35,006 bases of DNA from Erythrobacteraceae bacterium (GTDB taxonomy: Bacteria; Pseudomonadota; Alphaproteobacteria; Sphingomonadales; Sphingomonadaceae). Shown here one piece after another: positions 7,697 through 15,976 of the stretch. The position numbers and the translations under genes were made by a program. The notes under the pieces are model-generated. The model made no database searches and was not told the origin of the DNA. It worked only from the letters and a program-made list of their open reading frames with translations. Each line of letters starts with the position of its first letter. Position 1 is the first letter of the stretch. The DNA lies in NCBI GenBank assembly GCA_024642525.1, contig JAHEAX010000016.1, positions 1 to 35,006 on the forward strand. Reading direction: 5' to 3'.

Positions 7697-8440
7697 CTAC
7701 TTGGAAAAGAAGCTGTAATCCGGCAACGAATGGAAAGCGGATTTCAGCGCATCTCCCCAACTCGATGAAATAGCCTGAAAATATGGATCGTCATGCGCGA
7801 TGCGCCGTTCGTGCGCAGGCTCGAACCCGTCCCGTTCAATTACCATGAGATCCAGCGGCAAGCCGACCGACAAATTCGCTTTGAGCGTGGAATCGAACGA
7901 CACCATCAGCAGCTTTACTGCATCTTCAAAACTCATCGCACGATCATAACCGCGAATGATGATCGGCCGGCCATATTTGGTTTCGCCAATCTGGAAAAAA
8001 GGCGTGTCGAAGCTGGCTTCTATGAAATTGCCTTCAGGATAGATCATGAACAGGCGTGGCTCCATGCCTGCAATCTGGCCTGCCACAATGACAGAAGCCG
8101 TGAATTTGCCCTTGCCCGCCATACCGTTCGCAGTCTGTCGTTCGCTGATCGTGTCGCGCACCAGCTTGCCGATTTCGGTCGCAACCTGGAACATGGTGGC
8201 CGCGCCCAGCAGCGAATTGGTCCTGTCATCAGGCGCCTTGGTGCGTTCTTCCAGCTGGCTGATGACAGCCTGCGTGGTTGCCAGGTTCCCAGCAGTCATG
8301 ACTGTGATGATCCGCTCGCCCGGCACATTCCAGTGGAACATCTTGCGAAAGACGGAGATATTGTCGACGCCCGAATTGGTGCGCGTATCGCTCATCAGCA
8401 CGATACCCCTGTCGACAACCATTCCCACGCAATACGTCAT
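7697..8440 (-). CDS. Anbu, proteasome beta-subunit-like threonine peptidase
   Basis: Ancestral beta subunit (Anbu; COG3484), an Ntn-hydrolase related to proteasome beta subunits and HslV. The preferred start is ATG 8440, giving MTYCVGMVVDRG and 247 residues. After Met removal the Thr becomes the N-terminal nucleophile, and an AAGGA lies seven bases upstream. An ATG fifteen bases earlier would bury the Thr. Counting Thr as 1, Asp17 (MSDTRTN) and Lys32 (FRKMF) sit where the catalytic Asp and Lys are expected. TMTAGNLATTQ, GKGKFTASVIVAGQI, the FFQIGETKYGRPII stretch and MVSFDSTLKANLSVGLPLDL are typical Anbu sequence. Known Anbu proteins form open helical or ring-like assemblies, and their substrates are not settled. 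It is last in a four-gene operon, 107 bases after the transglutaminase-like gene. Confidence 0.93.
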   Translation of the reverse strand: MTYCVGMVVDRGIVLMSDTRTNSGVDNISVFRKMFHWNVPGERIITVMTAGNLATTQAVISQLEERTKAPDDRTNSLLGAATMFQVATEIGKLVRDTISERQTANGMAGKGKFTASVIVAGQIAGMEPRLFMIYPEGNFIEASFDTPFFQIGETKYGRPIIIRGYDRAMSFEDAVKLLMVSFDSTLKANLSVGLPLDLMVIERDGFEPAHERRIAHDDPYFQAISSSWGDALKSAFHSLPDYSFFSK

Positions 8441-8457
8441 TTTCTTGTCCTTCATCC

Positions 8458-8476
8458 GCGCGCATCCGCGGCGCGC
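8458..8476. other. GC-only hairpin in the leader just upstream of Anbu
   Basis: GCGCGC at 8458-8463 and again at 8471-8476 (self-complementary) can pair around a 7-base loop. It lies 18 bases upstream of the Anbu start and downstream of the transglutaminase stop. It could stabilise or modulate translation of the last gene of the operon. Chance is possible in GC-rich DNA. Confidence 0.25.
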
Positions 8477-8547
8477 CGGCTTTTATGTCCTTAAATGCTG
8501 AAACGGTCTGCTGCCAGAGGGCAAAACCCGCGATCTTGCACCGGTGG

Positions 8548-9363
8548 CTACTGTTCCACCTGCTGCTGCGCGACCGAAACCTCTACCTGCAAAGCCTGTG
8601 CAGACCCGCCAAAACTGATGCCTGTAATGGGCGCAGCGTCGCGGTAGTCACGGCCGGTGGCAACCCGCACATAGCGCGGATCGGGGCTGATGCCGTTGGA
8701 AACATCGAACCCGACCCAGCCAAGTCCGTCAACATGGGCTTCTGCCCAGGCATGCGTTGCTTCCTGCTCGATCCGGTCATCCATCATCAGATAGCCGCTG
8801 ACATAACGCGCCGGAATATCCAGCGCCCGCGCTGCGCCGATGAAGATATGCGCATGGTCCTGGCACACGCCTGCGCCTTGCCCCAGCGCTTCCTCCGCAG
8901 TGGTTTCGACGCCAGTACGGCCGATCTGGTATTCCACCGTTTCCAGCACGCGCGATGATAAAGCATGCAGCAGTGCAACCTTGTCGTCAGAATGGGAAGG
9001 CAGGCTCTTGATCAGTTCCTTCACCCGCGCCCCGGGCTTGGTCAGCTTTGTCTGGCTGAGGAAGGACCACAGCGGCAAATGGCCTGAATGGCGGCCAATC
9101 ACGCCTGCATTGTCTTCGGTATCGATCACGCCTTCACAGCGGATGGTTACATCCTTTGCGCCCGGCACCACCGAAACGAGTGTGACATGGTTGAAGTGCT
9201 GATCGTCATATTCCAGTTCGCGGTGGGCGTTTTCATAGTCCATTTTCCACGACACGATTTCCTGCCCCTGTGTGGCCTTGGGTGTCAGCCGCAGGCGTTG
9301 GAGCGCGTGGATCACGGGATCTTCGAAATGATATCGGGTGGTATGGCGGATGGATAAACGCAT
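8548..9363 (-). CDS. Transglutaminase-like cysteine protease-fold protein of the Anbu operon
   Basis: 271 residues; COG1305-type bacterial transglutaminase-like protein. The N-terminal domain (1-110) is the beta-rich segment usual in this subfamily (MRLSIRHTTRYHFEDPVIHA). The catalytic core carries Cys167 (GAGVCQDHAHIF), His204 (ATHAWAEAHV) and Asp220 (WVGFDVSNG), a complete triad, and ends in PDPRYVRVATGRDYRDAAPI. Such proteins are thought to act as peptidases or amidohydrolases on isopeptide-like bonds more often than as cross-linkers. The ATG is two bases after the alpha-E stop with no clear Shine-Dalgarno of its own, so translational coupling is likely. In this conserved neighbourhood it is predicted to trim or hydrolyse the product of the ATP-grasp ligase; that role is inference. 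Confidence 0.92.
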   Translation of the reverse strand: MRLSIRHTTRYHFEDPVIHALQRLRLTPKATQGQEIVSWKMDYENAHRELEYDDQHFNHVTLVSVVPGAKDVTIRCEGVIDTEDNAGVIGRHSGHLPLWSFLSQTKLTKPGARVKELIKSLPSHSDDKVALLHALSSRVLETVEYQIGRTGVETTAEEALGQGAGVCQDHAHIFIGAARALDIPARYVSGYLMMDDRIEQEATHAWAEAHVDGLGWVGFDVSNGISPDPRYVRVATGRDYRDAAPITGISFGGSAQALQVEVSVAQQQVEQ

Positions 9364-9365
9364 GG

Positions 9366-10310
9366 TCAGGCCGTAAACCTGTAGTCTTCGGCAATTGCAT
9401 TGCCGATCGCCGCGTTGCTGGTCATGAAATCGGTCAGGAACCGGTGCAGCCCCATCTCGAACACTTCGTCCACGGTCATATCTGCCAGCCGCGTATCAGC
9501 ATCGCGCATGAGTTCATTGCTCAATCCTTCTGCCCCGTGAATTTTGGCAAGCGCCCGCAGATTGTCCCGCAGGGCCGAATGACAGAACGCAAGGCTGCGC
9601 GGGAACCGCTTGTCGAGCAGCAGGAACTCCACGATGCCCCGCGCATCGATCTGGCCTGCATTCAGGAACCGGTAGCCACGGTCACCCGAAACAGAACGCA
9701 GCACCGTGTCCCACTGGCCTGTATCATGCGTCGAGCCGACGTAGGAAAACGACGGCAGAAGCAGGTAATATTTGATATCCAGAATGCGCGCCGTGCTTTC
9801 GCCGCGTTCCAGGAATGTGCCTGCGCGGGCGAAATGATACCCTTCGCTGCGCAGCATGGAACCTGCCATCGCGCCATGCACCAAGGTGCCGCCGCGCCTG
9901 ACCATGGCGACAACCTGGCCCACGGTGGACTGGGTAACAGGCCGCGCAAGGATATCCTTTATCTGCATCCAGCTTTCGTTGATCGCTTCCCACAGCTCGC
10001 TGCTGATCGCATTGCGCGAAAGCCGCGCATTGGTGCGCACCTGGTCGAACATCCGCATCACGCTGGAATTGTTTTCCTTGTCGCGCAGGATGAAATTCCA
10101 TGTCTGCACGCCTGTGTAGGTGCCATGCTTGGCTTCATATGCGGCACGCTGTCCGGCGGTTTGAACCACCGAACGCCATTCTTCTTCGGAACTGACAATG
10201 TCACGCGTCAGCGCCATGCGCAGACCGGCATCGAGCAGGCGAGCGGTGTTTTCCGCCCGTTCCAGATAGCGGAACATCCAGAACAGCCCGTTGGCTGTGC
10301 GGCCTAGCAT
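9366..10310 (-). CDS. Alpha-E domain protein of the Anbu operon
   Basis: 314 residues, almost all alpha-helical: the alpha-E family (COG2307), always seen with circularly permuted ATP-grasp and transglutaminase-like genes. Typical stretches are MLGRTANGLFWMFRYLERAE at the N-terminus and, later, FLERGESTARILDIKYYLLL, which repeats the same E-R-x-E-x-T/N-A-R pattern. That suggests two related helical halves. ATG 10310 is chosen over an in-frame ATG at 10334 because GGAGG lies seven bases before it and family proteins start with M-L-(S/G)-R. It begins 31 bases after the ATP-grasp stop. No enzymatic motif is visible. It is probably a structural partner of the ligase, by inference from gene linkage. 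Confidence 0.93.
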   Translation of the reverse strand: MLGRTANGLFWMFRYLERAENTARLLDAGLRMALTRDIVSSEEEWRSVVQTAGQRAAYEAKHGTYTGVQTWNFILRDKENNSSVMRMFDQVRTNARLSRNAISSELWEAINESWMQIKDILARPVTQSTVGQVVAMVRRGGTLVHGAMAGSMLRSEGYHFARAGTFLERGESTARILDIKYYLLLPSFSYVGSTHDTGQWDTVLRSVSGDRGYRFLNAGQIDARGIVEFLLLDKRFPRSLAFCHSALRDNLRALAKIHGAEGLSNELMRDADTRLADMTVDEVFEMGLHRFLTDFMTSNAAIGNAIAEDYRFTA

Positions 10311-10341
10311 GGGCTGGCCTCCGTCTGTGCGCACGCCGCCA

Positions 10342-11769
10342 TCAGTCCTTCAGCACCCAGGTATCCTTGGTGCCTCCACCCTGGCTGGAATTGACCACCA
10401 GCGAGCCTTTTTTCATGGCAACTCGGGTGAGCCCGCCCGGCGTAATGTCGATATTGTCGGGCGAAACCAGGACGAATGGGCGCAGATCGACATGACGCGG
10501 TGCCAGCCCCTTCTTGGTGAAGATGGGGCAGGTGGACAGCGCCAGCGTAGGCTGCGCGATGTAGTTCGTTGGATTTGCCATCAGCTTCTTGCGGAAATCC
10601 GCAATTTCGCGGCGCGAGGCCGTTGGTCCGATGAGCATTCCGTAGCCGCCGGAACCATGGACTTCCTTGACCACCACATCGGCCAGATTGTCGAGCACAT
10701 AGGCAAGGCTGTCCGGTTCAGAACAGCGCCATGTCTGCACATTGGGAAGCAATGGCTTTTCGCCGGTATAGAATTCCACGATTTCGGGCATGAAACTGTA
10801 GATTGCCTTGTCATCGCACACACCGGTTCCCGGCGCATTGGCGATGGTAACGCCGCCTGCACGATAGACATCCATGATACCCGGAATGCCCAGCACACTG
10901 TCGGAATTGAATGTCAGCGGATCGAGATAATCATCATCCACCCGCCGATAGATCACATCGACCGGCTTGAAACCGCGTGTAGTCCGCATCCCGACACGGC
11001 CATCTATGACACGCAAATCCGTGCCTTCGACCAGTTCTGCACCCATCTGGTCTGCCAGAAAGGCGTGTTCGAAATACGCGCTGTTGAAAATGCCCGGTGT
11101 CAGCACCGCGACCACCGGCTTGCCTTCTGTGGCAGGCGGCGCACAGGCGGCCAGGCTTTTGGCCAGGCGGCGGGGATAGTCCGAAACAGGCTCCACCCCG
11201 ACGCGGGTGAACAGTTCGGGGAACATCGACATCATGGTTTCGCGGTTTTCCAGCATATAGCTGACGCCAGACGGTGTGCGGGCATTGTCTTCCAGCACGA
11301 ACCATTCATCCGGCCCTGTGCGGACCAGATCGATACCGACAATATGCGTGTAAACTCCGCCCGGCGGGGTGAAGCCGACCATATTGGGCAGCCATGCCTC
11401 GTTATTGCGGAAAAGCCGTTCAGGCACGCGGCCCGCGCGGATGATTTCCTGCCGGTGATAGAGGTCATACATGAAGGCGTTGAGTGCGCGGACCCGCTGT
11501 TCAATCCCGCGGGTAAGCCTGCGCCATTCGCCCGCGCCTATGATGCGCGGCACCATGTCGAAAGGTATAAGCCGTTCCTCGGCTTCATCCTCGCCATACA
11601 CATTGAAGGTGATGCCGGTGCGGCGAAAGCTGCCTTCGGCTTCGAAATGCTTGCGCCTCAGGAAATCGGATTGCTGTTCTTCATGCCAGCTACAGTAATC
11701 GCCATAGGCGGGACGGATGCTGCCGTCCGGCTTGTGCATCTCGTCAAATTTGGCAGCTGCCTCGATCAT
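10342..11769 (-). CDS. Circularly permuted ATP-grasp protein, predicted peptide ligase
   Basis: 475 residues, COG2308-type. Motif order is inverted relative to classic ATP-grasp enzymes. The metal-binding segment VLEDNARTPSGVSYMLENR (Glu160, Asn162) comes in the N-terminal third. The nucleotide-binding Lys368 and glycine loop (VVKEVHGSGGYGM, 366-378) and HVDLRPFVL (427-434) come in the C-terminal third. This is the circular permutation itself, visible in sequence. The family is predicted to make amide bonds using ATP, joining amino acids or peptides to an unknown acceptor. It is the first gene of the operon with the alpha-E, transglutaminase-like and Anbu genes. AGGGGG lies just before ATG 11769, and a 14-bp palindrome sits 40 bases upstream. 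All recognisable motifs are present, so the enzyme is probably active. Confidence 0.93.
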   Translation of the reverse strand: MIEAAAKFDEMHKPDGSIRPAYGDYCSWHEEQQSDFLRRKHFEAEGSFRRTGITFNVYGEDEAEERLIPFDMVPRIIGAGEWRRLTRGIEQRVRALNAFMYDLYHRQEIIRAGRVPERLFRNNEAWLPNMVGFTPPGGVYTHIVGIDLVRTGPDEWFVLEDNARTPSGVSYMLENRETMMSMFPELFTRVGVEPVSDYPRRLAKSLAACAPPATEGKPVVAVLTPGIFNSAYFEHAFLADQMGAELVEGTDLRVIDGRVGMRTTRGFKPVDVIYRRVDDDYLDPLTFNSDSVLGIPGIMDVYRAGGVTIANAPGTGVCDDKAIYSFMPEIVEFYTGEKPLLPNVQTWRCSEPDSLAYVLDNLADVVVKEVHGSGGYGMLIGPTASRREIADFRKKLMANPTNYIAQPTLALSTCPIFTKKGLAPRHVDLRPFVLVSPDNIDITPGGLTRVAMKKGSLVVNSSQGGGTKDTWVLKD

Positions 11770-11808
11770 GAACCCCCTGATGGTGCGATTGCTTGCATGG
11801 CGCGTAGA

Positions 11809-11822
11809 TCGTTACGTAACGA
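11809..11822. promoter_or_regulatory. 14-bp perfect palindrome upstream of the Anbu operon
   Basis: TCGTTACGTAACGA is identical to its reverse complement. It lies in the 80-base gap between the hydrolase stop (11850) and the ATP-grasp start (11769), centred about 46 bases before the ATG. Position and symmetry fit an operator for a dimeric regulator. The regulator is unknown. Confidence 0.5.
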
Positions 11823-11849
11823 AACTGGCGCATTATTAAACCCAAAGGT

Positions 11850-12662
11850 TCAAACTTCTTCTAGTTCCCGCAAAACGGCCAGTATCGATTCTTCCGAATA
11901 GGCAAATCCGATGTGGGTGCAGCGCAGCGCGACTGCCCGGTCGCGCTCGCCATGCCTGCCGCACGAACTTCGCGGGCTGACGATGCCATCCCGCGCGCTC
12001 CACAATGCCACGGTCGGCACTGGCGGCTTTCCGGCGATATCATCGGAAATAGGCGGCTTTTCAACGCTGTGCCCTGTTACAAACTGGTAGATGCGCCATG
12101 CATTATTAGCCCGCGGGCTGCCTGAAAATGGCGATCCCATGGTGACAACCTTGGACACCGCTTGCGGATGGCGCTTGGCCAGTTCACGCGCAAACAGCCC
12201 GCCAAGGCTCCACCCTACAAGGACCACCGGCTCGCCATAGCGGCCATGAAGGTCCAGCAGGCGTTCTTCCAATATCGCGAAATTTTCGACTGTCGGGCCG
12301 AAGTTGAAACCCAGCCCCCAGCGTTTGACCTTGTGGCCTGCACGTTCGAGCTGGCGCGCCATGTAACGCATCCGCACCGGATGGGTGGCAAAACCGGGCA
12401 GCAACATCACCTTGCGGGGCTGCAAGGCAGGTTGAATATCGATTTTTCTGCGAAGCCGCCTCAGCGGTTCGATCACCACCTGCGCTTCTGCCAGCAAACG
12501 AAGAATTGGCGGAGACCGGACATCTTCGGGCGCCTGTTCGCGGGCAAGCGCAAGACGCTGGGCAAAACTGGGTTGTGTGCCGGCAGGACCATTACCTGTG
12601 CGGTCGCTTGCAAGGTCGCTTGCATGGCTGCCTGCCTGGCTGCCCGGGACTTGCTCTGTCAT
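11850..12662 (-). CDS. Lipase-like alpha/beta hydrolase
   Basis: 270 residues from ATG 12662, which has GGAAG seven bases upstream. A longer in-frame start at 12710 exists but is less likely. The first 40 residues are low-complexity (Gly/Ser/Ala/Asp/Gln) with no signal peptide. The fold then begins at [20 protein letters not shown]. The nucleophile elbow is GWSLGG with Ser152, and the likely partners are Asp225 (SARDGIVS) and His250 (CTHIGFAYS), a full triad. [12 protein letters not shown] after the elbow is common in PGAP1-like and triacylglycerol lipase-like hydrolases. Substrate unknown. It is codirectional with and 80 bases upstream of the Anbu operon, separated from it by the palindrome, so cotranscription is uncertain. 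It is divergent from uvrB. Confidence 0.85.
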   Translation of the reverse strand: MTEQVPGSQAGSHASDLASDRTGNGPAGTQPSFAQRLALAREQAPEDVRSPPILRLLAEAQVVIEPLRRLRRKIDIQPALQPRKVMLLPGFATHPVRMRYMARQLERAGHKVKRWGLGFNFGPTVENFAILEERLLDLHGRYGEPVVLVGWSLGGLFARELAKRHPQAVSKVVTMGSPFSGSPRANNAWRIYQFVTGHSVEKPPISDDIAGKPPVPTVALWSARDGIVSPRSSCGRHGERDRAVALRCTHIGFAYSEESILAVLRELEEV

Positions 12663-12769
12663 CTTCGCACTTCCACACTTCCCTTGCCGCCTGGCCCCAT
12701 CAATTACCAATTTGGCCGCGGCCTGCCAACTTCTTGCTGTTGCTGCCGATACTCCCCATATGCCGGAAC

Positions 12770-14956
12770 ATGTCAGAACTCGTCATTCGCCGCGGATTGG
12801 AAGAACCGGACACTTCGGGAGATTTCAAACCCCACAAACCGCAGCGGCCAGATAAATCCATGCCCGGGCGCAGGTTCGAACTGGTTTCGGACTATGAACC
12901 TGCTGGCGACCAGCCCACTGCAATTGCCGAACTGGTGGCTGGAACAAAGGATGAAGAACAGACGCAGGTGCTGCTCGGCGTTACGGGGTCCGGCAAGACT
13001 TTCACCATGGCCAAGGTGATCGAGACGTTGCAGCGTCCGGCCCTGATCCTGGCCCCTAACAAGATTTTGGCGGCGCAGCTTTACGGCGAATTTAAAAGTT
13101 TCTTCCCCAATAATGCCGTCGAATATTTCGTCAGCTATTACGATTACTATCAGCCCGAAGCTTATGTCCCGCGGTCCGACACCTATATCGAGAAGGAATC
13201 CTCGGTAAACGAGGCGATCGACCGGATGCGCCATTCGGCCACCCGCGCCTTGCTGGAACGGGATGATGTCATCATCGTGGCGTCTGTATCCTGCCTTTAC
13301 GGTATCGGTTCTGTCGAAACCTATTCGGCGATGATTTTCGACATCAAGACCGGCGATACGGTCGACCAGCGCGAGCTCATTCGCAAGTTGGTGGCGCTGC
13401 AATACAAGCGCAACGATGCCGCCTTTGCGCGCGGCAATTTCCGCGTGCGCGGCGATAATCTGGAAATATTCCCCAGCCATTATGAAGACATGGCATGGCG
13501 CATCAGCTTCTTTGGCGATGATATTGAAAGTATAAGCGAATTTGACCCGCTGACGGGCAAGAAAGGCGCGGAACTGGAAAAAGTGCGCGTCTATGCCAAT
13601 TCGCATTACGTGACCCCCGGCCCGACGATGAAACAGGCCAGCCAGGCGATCAGGTTCGAGCTGGAAGAACGGCTGAAGGAACTGCACGCAGAAGGCCAGC
13701 TGCTGGAAGCACAGCGGCTGGAACAGCGCACCAATTTCGACCTGGAAATGATTGCCGCGACCGGCAGCTGTGCAGGCATCGAAAATTATTCGCGCTTCCT
13801 GACTGGCCGCCTGCCGGGCGAACCGCCGCCGACGCTGTTTGAATATCTGCCGGAAAATGCGCTGCTGTTCGTCGATGAAAGCCACCAGACCGTGCCGCAG
13901 ATCGGCGCGATGGCCAAGGGCGACCACCGGCGCAAGCTGACGCTGGCGGAATATGGCTTCCGCCTGCCCAGCTGTATCGACAACCGCCCTTTGCGCTTCA
14001 ACGAATGGGACGCGATGCGGCCCCAGACCTTCGCCGTATCGGCCACGCCGGGCAACTGGGAAATGGACCAGACCGGCGGTGTATTTGCCGAACAGGTCAT
14101 CCGCCCTACCGGCCTGATTGATCCGCCGGTGGAAATCCGCCCGACAGAGGACCAGGTGCAGGATTGCATCGAGGAATGCCGCAAGGTTGCCGCCAATGGC
14201 TATCGGACGCTGGTGACCACGCTGACGAAGCGGATGGCTGAAGACCTCACCGAATTCATGCACGAAGCGGGCCTGCGCGTGCGTTACATGCATTCCGATG
14301 TGGAAACGCTGGAACGTATCGAGCTGATCCGCGATTTGCGGCTGGGCGTGTATGATGTGCTGGTGGGCATCAACCTGCTGCGCGAAGGTCTGGATATTCC
14401 CGAATGCGGCCTTGTCACCATTCTGGATGCGGACAAGGAAGGCTTCCTGCGTTCTGAAACTTCGCTTATCCAGACGATTGGCCGCGCTGCGCGGAACGTG
14501 GACGGGCGGGTGATCCTCTATGCCGACCGCATGACCGGCAGCATGGAACGCGCCATTGCCGAAACGGACCGCAGGCGCGAAAAGCAGCGCGAATACAACC
14601 TTGCAAACGGCATTACGCCGACCACGATCAAGCGCAACATCCAGGATATTGTCGCCCACACGGCCAACCAGGATAGTGTCGTAATTGGCACTGGCGATGA
14701 TGAACGCAACAACCTCGTCGGGCACAATCTGCGCGGCTATATCGAGGACCTGGAAAAGCGGATGCGCAATGCCGCAGCCGACCTAGAATTCGAGGAAGCA
14801 GGACGCTTGCGCGACGAAATCCGCCGTCTGGAAGCAGACGAGCTGGGCATTCCCGATGGCAACAAGAAAGCCCCTATGGTGGGCCGTTCCAACGAAGGTA
14901 AGCCCGGCACGCGCAAGATGCGTTACGGTCAGACCCAGCGTAAATGGAAGAAATGA
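12770..14956 (+). CDS. uvrB: Excinuclease ABC subunit UvrB
   Basis: DNA damage-verification helicase of nucleotide excision repair; it receives damaged DNA from UvrA and hands it to UvrC. ATG 12770 gives 728 residues ([14 protein letters not shown]). The frame is open upstream to 12506 but that part is antisense to the hydrolase and not UvrB-like. Seen in order: GDQPTAI, Walker A GVTGSGKT (70-77), the damage-probing beta-hairpin [12 protein letters not shown], Walker B region [19 protein letters not shown], helicase motifs [31 protein letters not shown] and QTIGRAARN. The C-terminal UVR motif is [18 protein letters not shown], which contacts UvrC. A short charged N-terminal extension precedes [11 protein letters not shown]. 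All key motifs are intact. Confidence 0.97.
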   Translation: MSELVIRRGLEEPDTSGDFKPHKPQRPDKSMPGRRFELVSDYEPAGDQPTAIAELVAGTKDEEQTQVLLGVTGSGKTFTMAKVIETLQRPALILAPNKILAAQLYGEFKSFFPNNAVEYFVSYYDYYQPEAYVPRSDTYIEKESSVNEAIDRMRHSATRALLERDDVIIVASVSCLYGIGSVETYSAMIFDIKTGDTVDQRELIRKLVALQYKRNDAAFARGNFRVRGDNLEIFPSHYEDMAWRISFFGDDIESISEFDPLTGKKGAELEKVRVYANSHYVTPGPTMKQASQAIRFELEERLKELHAEGQLLEAQRLEQRTNFDLEMIAATGSCAGIENYSRFLTGRLPGEPPPTLFEYLPENALLFVDESHQTVPQIGAMAKGDHRRKLTLAEYGFRLPSCIDNRPLRFNEWDAMRPQTFAVSATPGNWEMDQTGGVFAEQVIRPTGLIDPPVEIRPTEDQVQDCIEECRKVAANGYRTLVTTLTKRMAEDLTEFMHEAGLRVRYMHSDVETLERIELIRDLRLGVYDVLVGINLLREGLDIPECGLVTILDADKEGFLRSETSLIQTIGRAARNVDGRVILYADRMTGSMERAIAETDRRREKQREYNLANGITPTTIKRNIQDIVAHTANQDSVVIGTGDDERNNLVGHNLRGYIEDLEKRMRNAAADLEFEEAGRLRDEIRRLEADELGIPDGNKKAPMVGRSNEGKPGTRKMRYGQTQRKWKK

Positions 14957-14958
14957 CC

Positions 14959-14977
14959 CGGCCTGTTCGACAGGCCG
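14959..14977. terminator. Short hairpin after uvrB
   Basis: CGGCCTGT (14959-14966) pairs perfectly with ACAGGCCG (14970-14977) over a 3-base loop, two bases after the uvrB stop. No T-run follows, so it may stabilise the 3' end or be a weak terminator. Confidence 0.4.
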
Positions 14978-15064
14978 CATCATCTGTTCGATGGGCGTAA
15001 GTCGCAGGGCTTGCCACTTTGGCTGAATGGGTATCTTCTTCCCTTAAAAACGAGGGGAAATTTC

Positions 15065-15865
15065 ATGCGAAAGACTGTTCCTGGAACCGGCCTTGCACTG
15101 GCGCTTGGCAGCGCGCTGCTGCTGGTCGGATGCGTCGCTGCATCGGCTGACGGCCCCGCCACCGCCGAAGTGCAGGATGACGCCGCGCTGAAAATCGCTC
15201 AAGCTGTCGCTGCGCCCGGACGTCCCGCAGATGAAGTGGCGCAGGATGCTGGCCGCAAACCGGTTGAAACCCTCCTGTTCATGGGCCTCAAACCTGGGAT
15301 GGACGTGGCAGACCTTATTCCCGGCACAGGGTACTGGTCGGAAATAATGGCGCCTGTCGCAAGGTCCGTCACGGCATTGCAGCCCAACCAGTTCGGCAAT
15401 GGCGACACTGCAATTGCCGGATGGGACGCGCTCATCCAACGCAACGACACCGTCAAACTGGCGCGCTATCCGTTCGAGAATTTCACTTACCCTGCAAACA
15501 GCTTCGATCTTGCGATCATGAACCTCAATTATCATGATCTTTATTGGGAATCCGAACAGTTCAAGATCCCCCGGACTGACCCCGCCGCCTATTTGCGCAA
15601 CCTTTATACAGCCATGCGTCCCGGCGGTATTGTCGGCATCATCGACCATGTTGGCGAGGCTGGCGACACTCGCAAGATCGTGGATACGTTGCACAGGATC
15701 GATGCCGCAGTCGTCCGCGCCGATTTTGAACGGGCGGGCTTTGTCCTCGATGCTGAAAGCGATCTTCTGGCCAATCCCGAAGACGATCATTCGAAAATCG
15801 TGTTCGACCCGTCTGTCCGCGGCAAGACAGACCGCTTCATGATGCGCTTCCGCAAGCCGAACTGA
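15065..15865 (+). CDS. Exported methyltransferase-like lipoprotein
   Basis: 266 residues from ATG 15065, preceded by a GAGGGGAAA purine run. Residues 1-23 (MRKTVPG..LLLVGC) are a lipoprotein signal with lipobox LVGC at Cys23. Residues 60-260 look like a class I SAM-dependent methyltransferase: VADLIPGTGYWSEIMAPVA at motif I, the FDLAIMNLNYHDLYW strand with an acidic/aromatic end, AMRPGGIVGIIDHVGEAG at the post-motif step, and a late FERAGFVLDAESDLL. SAM is not expected in the periplasm, so the fold may bind another ligand or the protein may have lost catalysis. Motif I has D-L-I-P-G-T-G in place of the usual D-x-G-x-G-x-G. The plus-strand neighbour is an exported S10 peptidase. Confidence 0.82.
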   Translation: MRKTVPGTGLALALGSALLLVGCVAASADGPATAEVQDDAALKIAQAVAAPGRPADEVAQDAGRKPVETLLFMGLKPGMDVADLIPGTGYWSEIMAPVARSVTALQPNQFGNGDTAIAGWDALIQRNDTVKLARYPFENFTYPANSFDLAIMNLNYHDLYWESEQFKIPRTDPAAYLRNLYTAMRPGGIVGIIDHVGEAGDTRKIVDTLHRIDAAVVRADFERAGFVLDAESDLLANPEDDHSKIVFDPSVRGKTDRFMMRFRKPN

Positions 15866-15976
15866 CCGCTTGCCTGCACGGCACAATGCGCGGCGCAACG
15901 GTGGATGCCGCATCATTCGCGCTTGCCCGCGCCCTACGCTGCGCGATAGGCGGAACACCGCACAGGAGAATTCACA

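Noticed and set aside
10291-11901. 536-codon plus-strand frame across the ATP-grasp gene
   Set aside because: Shadow of the ATP-grasp coding strand; His/Arg/Gln-rich with no recognisable domain.
12773-14725. 650-codon open frame on the minus strand opposite uvrB
   Set aside because: Antisense to intact uvrB; the product is a composition-driven run without family motifs or a ribosome binding site.
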